NCBI GenBank assembly: GCA_031415695.1
Contig: JANOSH010000056.1
Coordinates: 124,001 to 188,000, forward strand
Direction of reading: 5' to 3'
Source of the DNA: JANOSH01 sp031415695
GTDB lineage: Bacteria > Actinomycetota > Acidimicrobiia > Acidimicrobiales > Ilumatobacteraceae
Length of the DNA stretch: 64,000 nucleotides
Shown here: positions 52,377-61,211 of the stretch, piece after piece
Numbering within the stretch: position 1 is the stretch's first letter
Layout of the letters: every line of letters starts with the position of its first letter
The notes under the pieces: generated by a model
The model's input: the letters and a program-made list of their open reading frames with translations, nothing else
Told to the model about the DNA's origin: nothing
The model's database searches: none
Translations under genes and position numbers: made by a program

Positions 52377-54916
52377 CGGCTGACCACCCGGTCTAACCAC
52401 TCGTGACGATTGTCCGATAGCAGCCACGACGTCACGACACGTTGCCACGTCTCGTCGACCCGAAGATTTCGCCAGATCCCGTTGGCATTAGTCGAGAGTC
52501 GTCGGTACAAGTCGGGGTCAACGAGCGCTGCTCGTAGTCCAGCGGCGAGGCTCTCGGCATCTCCGGCTCTAAACGTCACACACGAGACTCCGTCGATGAG
52601 GTTGATTCGGAACATCTCATGGTCGGAACACACGATTGGAATCCGCCGAACAGTGGCCTCGGTGAGCAGGGCTGGCAGTGCGAAGGGCGCGCCGTCACGT
52701 TGTGCCAGCAGTGCGACGCTTGCCGACTTTAGTCGCTCGTCGAACTCGGCTGCGTCGACGGTTCCAACGAATTCCACACAATCGTTGATCGATGTGCTCT
52801 GGCAGTAGCGGACGTAGTGGCCCATTCGCGGGCCATCGCCGAATACTTGTAGTCGCAGTGAAATACCTTGGCTGCGCAGGAGCGAGATGGCGACAAGGGC
52901 ATCGGAAACGCCGCTGTGGTCATCGAGTGCCGCGGCCAGTACTACGAGAGCGGGCTCGACGCTGAAGGTGGGAAGGCTGCGGATTGGGGTGTGGAGCGGG
53001 TCGCGTCGATCTCGAAATCCCCAGGCAACCACCTTTGCCGGGGTGACCCCTGCCGCAATCAGTCGACTCGGCGTGTTCCAACCCTGACACGCAATGGCGT
53101 CCACCGCTTCGTCGTTGAGGAGTCGTCGGGTGCGTTGCCAAACAGATGACTGACTGTCGCCCAGGTCGACCTCGCTGGCAAGTACCAAGGTGGGTGTCTT
53201 GCGACGAGCGGCCCAGTCAAGAATGTGAGGTCGGATGCCAAGCAGCACTATGCGATCAGGAGCGACGGCGTCGAGTTGCACTACTGCGTCACCGTTCGGT
53301 GCGGCAGAAATGAACGTGATCTCGATTCCCTCCCCCAACTGGGCGAGCGTGGTCTCTACGGCTTCGTCGTTGGCCAAGCTGGCTCCCGGGACCAGTTCAT
53401 TGGTCAGGAATCCGCGTGACGTCGGTGGACCAACGACGGCCACTCGCAGTGCAGTTCCCGCGCCTGGGGTCGGTGTCGTGTTCGTCTGGCGTGACGCTTG
53501 TACGAAGCCGCCACCGACAATAGTCACGAGCAATGTCTCGGAAATGATGGTGCCGACAAAAGCACCCTGCCATCCATAGCGAGGTATAAGGACAAGGTAC
53601 GCAATGATGCCGACCACCGACGACGAGATGACCGCAACGAGGCGGATTTTGAGCCATCCGAGCGCGATCAACGCATTCGAGAGCACCGAGCCGATGGCGC
53701 GCATCCCGACGAGTGGCATGAGCAACATCATGATCCTGTGCGTTCCAGTGAACTCGCTGCCGATGAGGATGCGAATAGGGCGCTGGGAGAAAAAGCCGAC
53801 CAGGCCTGCGGCAGCGTTAGCGGCCACGATAACGCCGCAGATCTGGATGACACGCCGTTTGAGGAGTTGAGGATCTCGGTGACCGACGCCCATCAGACGG
53901 TTGTGAGAAGCGGCGACAATCTGGCCGAGAGCCATGTCGACCATGTTGATCAACCGGTATGCCGCTGCGTACATCCCTGCGTCGGTGAGTTGATTGGTAT
54001 TGACCAAAACGGTTTTGTCGAAGTCGGTCTGCACCGAGAGAGCCGTAAGTCCAACCGCGAACCGTCCAGAGTCGACCACATGTTGCTTGCGTATGCCGCC
54101 GGGTCCTACAGGGATGTGGCGGCGACGGGCGAGCGCCAGCGCCCCGAAAAGCGCCGCGGATACGCCTAGGGCCTGGACAATCACATAGCGCTCCAGCGTG
54201 ACGGTGCTGACCGCCAGCAACCCGAGGAGCAACACACATCGGGCAGCGGAGTGGAAGATCCGCGCCCAGGCGGTTGGTCGAAATCCGGCAATGGCACCGA
54301 CGACCCCGAGCACGATCTGCATAACGCCCGATCCCATGATTTCGACCAAGAAGAATGTGGCCAACAGCCCACGCGAGAGCTGCGGCACGACAAGAGGCCC
54401 GACAATGCACGCCAACGTGGTTGCTAGCGCACAAGAGACGAAGCCGAGGGTTACGAACGACCCGGGAGCGTCGGGCGACGAGCGTGGCTTCGTAAGGTTC
54501 TGTAGAGCGCCCAGGGTGACCGACGCTGAGGACAGAGATATCGCTAATCCAACGATTCCATAAGCGGCTGCAACCGTTCCGTAGACTTCCGGCCCGACGG
54601 CTTTGGCTAAGGACCGGAACGCCAGGAGCCCGACGAGCATTCCGGCCGCCGTGCCAATGAGCCCAAGAATGGTGTCGCCGCCGAGTCCGCTAGTGCTGGC
54701 GAGATCAGGGCGTTGGCGTCGAGCCGTGCGGCGGGCACGCGCCCTATCGATGTTGATGGGCGAGTCGCTCTCGTCAGGAACCGAAACCGGCTGCAGTGAG
54801 GCGATAAGAGGGGGGAGGATAGTCATCGTCGGTGGTGCTGCGAGGTGAGAACGCCGCAAAGCTGCTCCGTCGTCATGCGGTACAGTAGAAACTCTTCTCG
54901 CTTTCGGAGTGGGCAT
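52346..54916 (-). CDS. Wzx-like polysaccharide flippase fused to a GT4-type glycosyltransferase
   Basis: 856 residues; ATG 54916 or 54826. Residues about 80-470 are a MATE/Wzx-type transporter with about 12 helices (LGLIGTAAGMLVGLLAFRSL, KAVGPEVYGTVAAAYGIVGL, TALSVQTDFDKTVLV, FFSQRPIRILIGSEFTGT). After a Thr/Pro linker (about 475-487) a second part begins ALRVAVVGPPTSRG and continues with GT-B features: AIACQGWNTPSRLIAAGV, LRLQVFGDGPRMGHYV, VEFVGTVDAAEFDERLKSAS and ALLTEATVRRIPIVCSD. Flippase and glycosyltransferase are normally separate. The frame is continuous with good coding style. It may couple transfer of lipid-linked sugar units to late glycosylation. Confidence 0.85.
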   Translation of the reverse strand: MPTPKARRVSTVPHDDGAALRRSHLAAPPTMTILPPLIASLQPVSVPDESDSPINIDRARARRTARRQRPDLASTSGLGGDTILGLIGTAAGMLVGLLAFRSLAKAVGPEVYGTVAAAYGIVGLAISLSSASVTLGALQNLTKPRSSPDAPGSFVTLGFVSCALATTLACIVGPLVVPQLSRGLLATFFLVEIMGSGVMQIVLGVVGAIAGFRPTAWARIFHSAARCVLLLGLLAVSTVTLERYVIVQALGVSAALFGALALARRRHIPVGPGGIRKQHVVDSGRFAVGLTALSVQTDFDKTVLVNTNQLTDAGMYAAAYRLINMVDMALGQIVAASHNRLMGVGHRDPQLLKRRVIQICGVIVAANAAAGLVGFFSQRPIRILIGSEFTGTHRIMMLLMPLVGMRAIGSVLSNALIALGWLKIRLVAVISSSVVGIIAYLVLIPRYGWQGAFVGTIISETLLVTIVGGGFVQASRQTNTTPTPGAGTALRVAVVGPPTSRGFLTNELVPGASLANDEAVETTLAQLGEGIEITFISAAPNGDAVVQLDAVAPDRIVLLGIRPHILDWAARRKTPTLVLASEVDLGDSQSSVWQRTRRLLNDEAVDAIACQGWNTPSRLIAAGVTPAKVVAWGFRDRRDPLHTPIRSLPTFSVEPALVVLAAALDDHSGVSDALVAISLLRSQGISLRLQVFGDGPRMGHYVRYCQSTSINDCVEFVGTVDAAEFDERLKSASVALLAQRDGAPFALPALLTEATVRRIPIVCSDHEMFRINLIDGVSCVTFRAGDAESLAAGLRAALVDPDLYRRLSTNANGIWRNLRVDETWQRVVTSWLLSDNRHEWLDRVVSRQRAKLSSRR

Positions 54917-54940
54917 TGCGAACTGTGTTCAGTCAAGGCT

Positions 54941-55052
54941 CTCTGAAGTAGATGGCAACTCCGGTAAGCCGGGTTCTCAGAGCGTAGGCAGGAACGCTCC
55001 TAGTGGTCGTGGTGAGCCTGATTTGGTAGTCCCCGGGACCAGCTTCTACGCT
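54941..55052 (+). promoter_or_regulatory. Structured leader candidate upstream of the ATP synthase operon
   Basis: The 196 bases before the first atp gene contain several nested complementarities on the plus strand: CTCTGA (54941-54946) with TCAGAG (54977-54982); inside it AAC-T-CCGG-TAAG-CCGG-GTT (54957-54975); then AGCGTAG (54981-54987) with CTACGCT (55046-55052), enclosing AGGA-acgc-TCCT (54990-55001). The outer helices share two bases, so they could compete. I do not recognise a known riboswitch class. It may be a cis-regulatory leader or a small RNA. Confidence 0.4.
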
Positions 55053-55112
55053 GTAGTCGGCCCTTTGACGGTGTGCGGACCGCGCCACTGGACCAAAAGG
55101 GCCCGAGGCACT

Positions 55113-55385
55113 GTGGACGATTCGACAACCAAACTCAACAAGGGATTCGCCGACGCCATGTCGCGATCGTTTGAGTTTGCTTTGACGACGGCCGTGTTTA
55201 TTGGACTCGGTCTGCTGGTCGACCGCTGGCTCGGAACCAATCCCATCGGTGTGATTTCGTGCACTGTTCTGGCGTTCGCCGGTCAACTTGTTGCCGCCTG
55301 GTACCGCTACGACGCCGACATGAAGAGGCTCGAAGCGCAGCTTCCGTCGCGTTCGGGCGAACGGGCACCGAAGGCCACCTCGTGA
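55113..55385 (+). CDS. ATP synthase AtpI/AtpZ-type small membrane protein
   Basis: 90 residues from the GTG at 55113; the upstream frame is not coding-like. Two hydrophobic helices (FALTTAVFIGLGLLVDRWLG and VISCTVLAFAGQLVAAWY) and a basic tail match the AtpI/AtpZ (Mg/Ca transport or c-ring assembly factor) group; FxxxxxxGxxxDxxLGTxPxG is the usual pattern. It opens the atp operon and overlaps the next gene by GTGA. Confidence 0.75.
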   Translation: MDDSTTKLNKGFADAMSRSFEFALTTAVFIGLGLLVDRWLGTNPIGVISCTVLAFAGQLVAAWYRYDADMKRLEAQLPSRSGERAPKATS

Positions 55386-55831
55386 CCAGCATCATGACCA
55401 CGGCATCGTCGGGTGCGGCACCAGAGGCTCAAGTTGCCCGAGACATAGTTCGTCGAGGGCTCATGGTTTCTCCGCTCCTGCTTATTGCTGGGTTCGCCGG
55501 CTGGGGTGGAGCAGGTGCCCTGTCGGTGGCTGTGGCCATGGCAATCGTGCTCGTCAACTTCTCGCTGGCGGCTTTCTTGGTCAGCACTACGGCCAAAATC
55601 TCGCTCGGGCTCATGATGGGCGCGTCGCTGTTTGGCTATTTGGTACGTCTAGCGCTTATCTTTTGTGGATACCTACTGGTGCGTGACGCCGGTTGGTTCC
55701 GAAAGACACCTTTCGGCGCGGCAATAATCGTCACGCATCTCGGACTCCTGCTGTGGGAAATCCGGTTCATCTCCGCCTCGCTGGCCTTCCCCGGTCTCAA
55801 GCCGGCCAACACGACAGGGAACCCTACGTGA
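55382..55831 (+). CDS. ATP synthase subunit I-like membrane protein
   Basis: 149 residues, GTG start overlapping the preceding stop. Four hydrophobic helices (LMVSPLLLIAGFAGWGGAG, LSVAVAMAIVLVNFSLAAFL, SLFGYLVRLALIFCGYLLV, AIIVTHLGLLLWEI) follow a short polar N-terminus. This is the layout of AtpI proteins that precede atpB and help c-ring assembly or Mg uptake. Similarity is by topology and location, not by strong motif. It overlaps atpB by GTGA. Confidence 0.68.
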   Translation: MTSIMTTASSGAAPEAQVARDIVRRGLMVSPLLLIAGFAGWGGAGALSVAVAMAIVLVNFSLAAFLVSTTAKISLGLMMGASLFGYLVRLALIFCGYLLVRDAGWFRKTPFGAAIIVTHLGLLLWEIRFISASLAFPGLKPANTTGNPT

Positions 55832-56592
55832 ACATCCTTGCCGAGCAACTCGTCTTCCCGCCGCTGTCCCACATCTTGCGGTGGAAAGAGCTTGCCCCAG
55901 GTTTCAACAAAGTCGCGCTCATAAGTGTGCTAGCGACATTGATCACCTTGGCGATCTTTGCGCTCGCCGGTGGCGGCGACCCGCTCAAGGCACCACGAGG
56001 CATCAAGAACTTCGCTGAAATGATCATCGAGTTCATCCAAAAGAGCGTCATTCAGCAGACAATGGGCGAGCACGGCATGGGCTGGACTCCGTTCCTGCTC
56101 ACGATTTTCTGCTTCGTGTTCCTTACCAATATCACCGGTATTATTCCCACGTTCCAGATGCCAGCTAACGCCCGTTTGGCGGCCCCGCTGTTCTTGGCCG
56201 TCATCGTGTGGATTACCTTCATAGTTGTTGGCCTCAAACATCAGGGTTTGGGCTACATCGGGCACTTGGCGTGGCCCCCGGGTGTGCCCGTTGCTCTCAA
56301 GCCCCTGGTCGGCGTCATCGAACTGGTCTCCACCATCTTGGTGCGGCCCTTCTCACTAGCCGTGCGACTCTTTGCCAACATGATGGCCGGTCACATCTTG
56401 TTGTTCACCTTCGCGCTCATGACCAAGACCCTGCTGAAAAGCGTTCTGGTGTTGAAGTTCTTGGCGATCTTCCCGCTCCTGATGCTGATTTTCCTCACAG
56501 CGTTCGAAGTGTTGGTTGCGTTCCTGCAGGCCTATATCTTCGCCATGTTGACAGCCGTGTATATCGGTTCGTCTGCTCATCCCGAGCACTAA
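55828..56592 (+). CDS. atpB: ATP synthase subunit a
   Basis: 254 residues, GTG start. Fo stator channel subunit. FLTNITGIIP near residue 105 and the essential-Arg helix LVRPFSLAVRLFANMMAGHI near residue 175 are conserved; the final helix has FLTAFEVLVAFLQAYIFAML. The helix and ion-channel residues needed for proton transfer to the c ring are present. 65 bases separate it from atpE. Confidence 0.95.
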   Translation: MNILAEQLVFPPLSHILRWKELAPGFNKVALISVLATLITLAIFALAGGGDPLKAPRGIKNFAEMIIEFIQKSVIQQTMGEHGMGWTPFLLTIFCFVFLTNITGIIPTFQMPANARLAAPLFLAVIVWITFIVVGLKHQGLGYIGHLAWPPGVPVALKPLVGVIELVSTILVRPFSLAVRLFANMMAGHILLFTFALMTKTLLKSVLVLKFLAIFPLLMLIFLTAFEVLVAFLQAYIFAMLTAVYIGSSAHPEH

Positions 56593-56657
56593 ATTCCCTC
56601 GTACACCCGCAAGTTCTCGATTCCCGAGATCCCCTGAGCACAGGAGAGAAACACATA

Positions 56658-56894
56658 ATGGAAGCAGCTGCGATCCTCGCTGAGACGACCGGCAACGTTG
56701 CAGGGTTCGCCTATGGCCTCGCCGCCATCGGCCCCGGCATCGGTATTGGTTACATCGTTGGAAAGTCTGTCGAGGCCATGGCCCGTCAGCCCGAAGCGGC
56801 CGGTATGGTCCGAACCACCATGTTCCTCGGTATTGCCTTCACCGAAGCGCTTGCGCTCATCGGCTTCGTCGTCGTCTTCCTCGTCAAGACCTGA
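56658..56894 (+). CDS. atpE: ATP synthase subunit c
   Basis: 78-residue hairpin proteolipid. Helix 1 has the Gly repeat AYGLAAIGPGIGIGYIVG, the polar loop is ARQPEA, and helix 2 carries the ion-binding Glu in LGIAFTEALALIGFVVVF. No Gln in helix 1 and Ala after the Glu argue for protons rather than sodium. AGGAGAG precedes the ATG. Confidence 0.96.
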   Translation: MEAAAILAETTGNVAGFAYGLAAIGPGIGIGYIVGKSVEAMARQPEAAGMVRTTMFLGIAFTEALALIGFVVVFLVKT

Positions 56895-56946
56895 TCCGGA
56901 CGCTTAGCCCGGTCCCAAGTCCAATCCGACGAGGAGTACGTCACCC

Positions 56947-57579
56947 ATGAGTTCAGCCGTCATCTCGGTTGCGGGGGGTCGTCTTGTCGCTGTGCGCCTA
57001 GTGCGCGCCGGCGACGAGCCAACCACCACCGTCGCCGGAAAAACCGAGACCACCGAGGCCGCCGATGGCACAAAGGCCGAGACCGTTGAAAAAGAGCCGA
57101 GCCCGCTCGAGGTCGACCTCAAAGAACTGTATTGGGGTTTAGGCGCGTTCTTGGTGCTGCTTGCTCTTATGCGGTTTGTGTTTTATCCCCGTGTTGCGGG
57201 CGCCATGAACGCCCGCTCAGCGCACATCACCCAAACCCTGGCCGATGCCGATGGCATTCGTGACTCTGCGCAATCCGACGTCTCGGCCTACGGCACCAAA
57301 CTGGCCGAGATCAAAGCCGAGGCTGCTGCTCGGGTCGACGCGGCTCGTCAAACAGTCGAAGCCGAACGCCAGACACGTCTTACCGAGGTCAATGCACGCA
57401 TCAGCACGCTTCGAGCCTCCGCCCTCGCCGATGCCGACGCCGCTCGGGCGTCAGTTTCGGGCCAGGTGTCCGATGCCGCCGGCGACGTGGTGTCGACCAT
57501 CTCGCGCATGGTGCTCGGTAAGACCCCCGACGACTCCGCCGTTCGCACTGCGGTGAGCGCCGCGATGGGAAGCAACTGA
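56947..57579 (+). CDS. atpF: ATP synthase b-type subunit (first copy, with N-terminal extension)
   Basis: 210 residues. A hydrophilic N-terminal stretch of about 55 residues rich in Thr/Glu (TTTVAGKTETTEAADGTKAE) precedes the membrane helix (ELYWGLGAFLVLLALMRFVF), then a long Ala/Arg/Glu coiled coil. This is the position of a peripheral-stalk b or b-prime subunit; a second b gene begins 3 bases after it. The N-terminal extension is unusual for b subunits and, if the topology is normal, lies outside the membrane. Confidence 0.8.
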   Translation: MSSAVISVAGGRLVAVRLVRAGDEPTTTVAGKTETTEAADGTKAETVEKEPSPLEVDLKELYWGLGAFLVLLALMRFVFYPRVAGAMNARSAHITQTLADADGIRDSAQSDVSAYGTKLAEIKAEAAARVDAARQTVEAERQTRLTEVNARISTLRASALADADAARASVSGQVSDAAGDVVSTISRMVLGKTPDDSAVRTAVSAAMGSN

Positions 57580-57581
57580 TC

Positions 57582-58148
57582 ATGTCCATACTTTCGTCGA
57601 TTGCTATCAAGCTGGCCGAGGCCGAAGGCGGCGAGCACGGCGGTATTACCACGCCGTATTCTTGGCTGCCGGAATGGTACGAAATTGTCTTTGGTGGCCT
57701 GGCGTCGGTCATCGTGCTCGGTGGTCTGGCCAAGTTCGCAATACCCGCCCTGAAGAAGGCCCTTGCGGCCCGCACCGAAGGTATCGAAAAGGATCTCGTT
57801 CACGCCCACAACAACAAGGTGTCTGCCGAGAATCAGGCGTCGTTCGTTCGGGGTAACTTGGGCGATATCGAAGCCGAACGAGCCCGCCTTATGGCCGAGG
57901 CCGACGAGACAGCCGAGCGAGTATTGAGCGAGGGTCGGGCCCGCATTGAGGTCGACGCTCGTGAGCTCGAATCTCGGGCGCAGGGTGAAATCGCCGCGGG
58001 AGGCAATCGTTTCCTAACCGAGATTCAGGCCAACGTCTCGTCGATCGCTGCAGCCGCCACTGAGCATGTTGTGCGTGGTCAACTCGACCAGGCAACCCAT
58101 GTTCAACTCATCGACGATGTTATTGCCCGGATCGGAGCCTCACGATGA
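57582..58148 (+). CDS. atpF: ATP synthase b-type subunit (second copy)
   Basis: 188 residues. Membrane helix WYEIVFGGLASVIVLGGLAKFAI near residue 32, then KALAARTEGIEKDLVHA and a long charged coiled coil to the end. It forms the peripheral stalk with the upstream b-like protein and delta. The stop overlaps atpH by ATGA. Two distinct b-type genes in series suggest a heterodimeric stalk as in cyanobacteria. Confidence 0.85.
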   Translation: MSILSSIAIKLAEAEGGEHGGITTPYSWLPEWYEIVFGGLASVIVLGGLAKFAIPALKKALAARTEGIEKDLVHAHNNKVSAENQASFVRGNLGDIEAERARLMAEADETAERVLSEGRARIEVDARELESRAQGEIAAGGNRFLTEIQANVSSIAAAATEHVVRGQLDQATHVQLIDDVIARIGASR

Positions 58149-58669
58149 GCGACGCACTCGACGCCTACGCCAACGCCATGTTCGACGTTGCCCAGTCCGA
58201 GGGTCGGCTCGACACCGTGGAAGACGAACTCTTCCGCCTCGGCCAGACTCTCGAAAACTCCGACTCGCTGCGCAACGCCTTGACCGACGAGAACATACCG
58301 GCCGGTAAGCGCCAAGCGATCGTCGAAGACCTTTTCGGCGGCAAGGTCAGCTCGACCACCACCCAATTGGTCAGCTTCGTTGTCGGTTCCGGCCGCTCAC
58401 GCGATCTGTCCCAAATCATTTCTCGGCTCGGCGACCGTGTGGCTGCCACCAAGCAGAAGGCCGTTGCCGAAGTGCGCACAGCCGTTCCTCTTAGCGACGA
58501 TCAAACCCACCGTTTGGCCACCGCGTTGGCGCATGCCACAGGCAAGTCCGTTGTGGTGAAGAACATCATTGATCCGTCCATCCTCGGTGGTCTCGTTGCT
58601 CAGGTGGGCGATCAGATTATCGACGGGTCGGTCCGCACGCGGCTCGACCAACTCAAGGCGAAGCTCTAG
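58145..58669 (+). CDS. atpH: ATP synthase subunit delta
   Basis: 174 residues. OSCP/delta family: ALDAYANAMFDVAQSEGRLD at the N-terminus, LRNALTDENIPAGKRQAIVEDLF in the middle, and the C-terminal signature VAEVRTAVPLSDDQTHRLAT with DPSILGGLVAQVGDQIIDGSV. Separate from the b subunits, unlike the b-delta fusion of mycobacteria. AGGAG for atpA lies right after the stop. Confidence 0.94.
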   Translation: MSDALDAYANAMFDVAQSEGRLDTVEDELFRLGQTLENSDSLRNALTDENIPAGKRQAIVEDLFGGKVSSTTTQLVSFVVGSGRSRDLSQIISRLGDRVAATKQKAVAEVRTAVPLSDDQTHRLATALAHATGKSVVVKNIIDPSILGGLVAQVGDQIIDGSVRTRLDQLKAKL

Positions 58670-58684
58670 GAGATACGACACACC

Positions 58685-60292
58685 ATGGCAGAGCTCACAA
58701 TCAACGCAGCCGACATTGCGTCGGCCATCAAGCGGAATCTAGAAGGCTTCGAGGGAGTGCTAGAGGCGCAAACGATCGGCCGTATCACCGAGGTCGGTGA
58801 CGGTATCGCTCGCGTGTCGGGTTTACCGAACTGCGCCGTCAACGAGATGCTCGAGTTCGAGGATGGCTCTATCGGCCTAGCCCTCAACCTCGACGAGCGT
58901 TCAATCGGTGCGGTGGTCCTCGGCGAATCGGCCGGCATCGAAGAAGGCCAGGCCGTCAAGGCCACCGGCCGCATCTTGTCGATGCCCGTTGGCGACGGCG
59001 TGCTCGGCCGAGTGGTCAACGCACTCGGCGAGCCCATCGACGGTAAAGGTCCGCTTGTCGGTACACAGTCACGCCGTATGGAGATCCAAGCGCCCGGCAT
59101 CATGGGCCGCCAGCCGGTGCACGAGCCGCTGCAAACCGGTATCAAGGCCATCGACGCCATGACCCCCATTGGTCGTGGTCAGCGAGAGCTCATCATCGGC
59201 GACCGCAAGACCGGCAAAACCACCGTTGCTATCGACACCATTTTGAACCAGCGTGGCCTTGGTGTGAAGTGCATCTATGTGGCCATTGGTCAAAAGGGTT
59301 CCACCATTGCCCAAACGGTCGAGACGCTGCGAAGCCGTGGTGCCCTTGAATACACCGTTGTCGTTGCCGCTCCGGCATCCGACCCGGCACCCTTCAAGTA
59401 CCTTGCTCCCTACGCAGGGTGCGCCATGGGTCAGCATTGGATGGAGAACGGCGAGCACGCCCTTGTCGTGTACGACGACCTGTCCAAACAGGCCGAGGCA
59501 TACCGTCAGATGTCACTGCTACTTCGCCGCCCACCGGGCCGCGAGGCCTACCCCGGCGACGTGTTCTATCTGCACTCTCGTCTGCTCGAACGAGCCGCCA
59601 AGCTCTCGGTTGAGAATGGTTCGGGTTCGCTCACAGCGCTCCCGGTCATCGAGACCAAGGCTGGCGACGTCTCGGCGTACATCCCCACCAACGTCATCTC
59701 CATCACCGATGGCCAGGTCTACCTACAGGACAGTTTGTTCAAGTCCGGCGTGCGTCCTGCTGTCGACGTGGGCATCTCGGTGTCACGTGTGGGCGGCGCG
59801 GCTCAGATCAAGGCCATGAAGTCGGTGTCGGGTACGTTGAAACTCGACCTCGCCCAGTTCCGTGAACTCGAAGCTTTCGCCACGTTTGGTTCCGAACTCG
59901 ACGCCGTATCCAAGGCACAGCTAGAGCGTGGATACCGGCTTGTCGAACTGCTCAAGCAAGGCCTCAACAGCCCCATGCCCGTGCAAGAACAGATTGTGTC
60001 GATCTTCGCTGGTACCAAGGGCTATCTCGACAGCATTCCGGTCCCCGACGTGCGTCGCTTCGAAAGCGAACTCATCGAGCACATGCGTTCCAACCATGGC
60101 GGCATGCTCGATGGCATGGCGTCCAACTCCAAGGCTGACTTGCCGGCCGAGTTGGGTGCCATCGTTCAGTCGTTCAAGGACAGTTTCGTCGCAAAGAGCA
60201 CGGCAGCAACCGCAGCTGCGGTGAACTTCGCTGCGGTCGATGCCAACGAGCTTGGCGATGCCAATAGCGGCAAGACCCTGGCGACGGAGTGA
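58685..60292 (+). CDS. atpA: ATP synthase subunit alpha
   Basis: 535 residues. P-loop GDRKTGKTTVAIDTI near residue 170, VYDDLSKQAEAYRQMSLLLR, the catalytic-interface arginine region ISVSRVGGAAQIKAM, and GYRLVELLKQGLNSPMPV. All core features of the F1 alpha subunit are present. It carries an extra Ala/Ser-rich C-terminal tail of about 25 residues (KSTAATAAAVNF onward), as in several actinobacteria. Confidence 0.97.
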   Translation: MAELTINAADIASAIKRNLEGFEGVLEAQTIGRITEVGDGIARVSGLPNCAVNEMLEFEDGSIGLALNLDERSIGAVVLGESAGIEEGQAVKATGRILSMPVGDGVLGRVVNALGEPIDGKGPLVGTQSRRMEIQAPGIMGRQPVHEPLQTGIKAIDAMTPIGRGQRELIIGDRKTGKTTVAIDTILNQRGLGVKCIYVAIGQKGSTIAQTVETLRSRGALEYTVVVAAPASDPAPFKYLAPYAGCAMGQHWMENGEHALVVYDDLSKQAEAYRQMSLLLRRPPGREAYPGDVFYLHSRLLERAAKLSVENGSGSLTALPVIETKAGDVSAYIPTNVISITDGQVYLQDSLFKSGVRPAVDVGISVSRVGGAAQIKAMKSVSGTLKLDLAQFRELEAFATFGSELDAVSKAQLERGYRLVELLKQGLNSPMPVQEQIVSIFAGTKGYLDSIPVPDVRRFESELIEHMRSNHGGMLDGMASNSKADLPAELGAIVQSFKDSFVAKSTAATAAAVNFAAVDANELGDANSGKTLATE

Positions 60293-60297
60293 ACTAG

Positions 60298-61197
60298 ATG
60301 GCAGGCGGTCAGGAACGAATCCTCCGAGGACGCATCCGTAGCGTCCAGGCCACCAAGAAGATCACGCGCGCCATGGAACTCATAGCGGCGTCACGAATCG
60401 TCAAGGCACAACAACGGGTACACGCCGCGGTACCGTACTCCGAGCAGATTACCGAGACAGTGAAGGACCTCGCTGCCGCGGGTGGCGAAGTGAACTCGCC
60501 GTTACTTACTGGCCGTGGAACGACACGCAAGAAATGTTACGTGGCCATTGTGGGCGATCGTGGTTTGTGCGGCGGCTACAACGCAACGGTGCTGCGCGCC
60601 ACTGAAGGCGAAATCAAAGCCGATGTGTTGGCCGGCAAGGACTACGAAATCATCGCCGTTGGCCGAAAGGCCGAAGGGTACTTTCGGTTCCGCGGCTATC
60701 ACATGGCCGACAAGTACGCCGGTTTCTCCGACGGTCCAACGTACGCGCACGCCAAAGCAATTGGCGAGCGGGTTGTTGCGCTGTACGAAGCCGGCGAGGT
60801 CGACTCTGTCGAATTGGTCTACACCCGATTCGTTTCGGCTGGCTTCCAAGAAGTCGTCATCCGCCCTCTTGTTCCGCTCGATCGTGAACTGCTTGCAGGT
60901 GGCGACGGTAAGCCGTCAGAAGCCAGCGCCAGCTACGAATTCGAACCATCCCCCGAGGTCATCCTCGAAACGCTTCTGCCTCGGTACATCGAGGCACGTG
61001 TCTATGCCGCGCTTCTCAACGGCGCCGCATCCGAGCACGCGGCACGTCAGCGAGCCATGAAGGCCGCTACCGACAACGCCGAAGAGCTCATCAAGAACCT
61101 GTCGCGCATTATGAACCGTGCCCGCCAGGAATCCATTACGACCGAGATCATGGAAATCGTCAGCGGCGCAGAAGCGCTGTCGGGCGATGCCGCATAG
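60298..61197 (+). CDS. atpG: ATP synthase subunit gamma
   Basis: 299 residues. N-terminal helix RILRGRIRSVQATKKITRAM and AAS, the GDRGLCGGYNATV block near residue 84, and the C-terminal helix AARQRAMKAATDNAEELIKN with RQESITTEIMEIVSGAEAL. This is the rotor shaft. It starts 5 bases after atpA and ends with AGGAG before atpD. Confidence 0.96.
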   Translation: MAGGQERILRGRIRSVQATKKITRAMELIAASRIVKAQQRVHAAVPYSEQITETVKDLAAAGGEVNSPLLTGRGTTRKKCYVAIVGDRGLCGGYNATVLRATEGEIKADVLAGKDYEIIAVGRKAEGYFRFRGYHMADKYAGFSDGPTYAHAKAIGERVVALYEAGEVDSVELVYTRFVSAGFQEVVIRPLVPLDRELLAGGDGKPSEASASYEFEPSPEVILETLLPRYIEARVYAALLNGAASEHAARQRAMKAATDNAEELIKNLSRIMNRARQESITTEIMEIVSGAEALSGDAA

Positions 61198-61211
61198 GAG
61201 ACACACGAACC

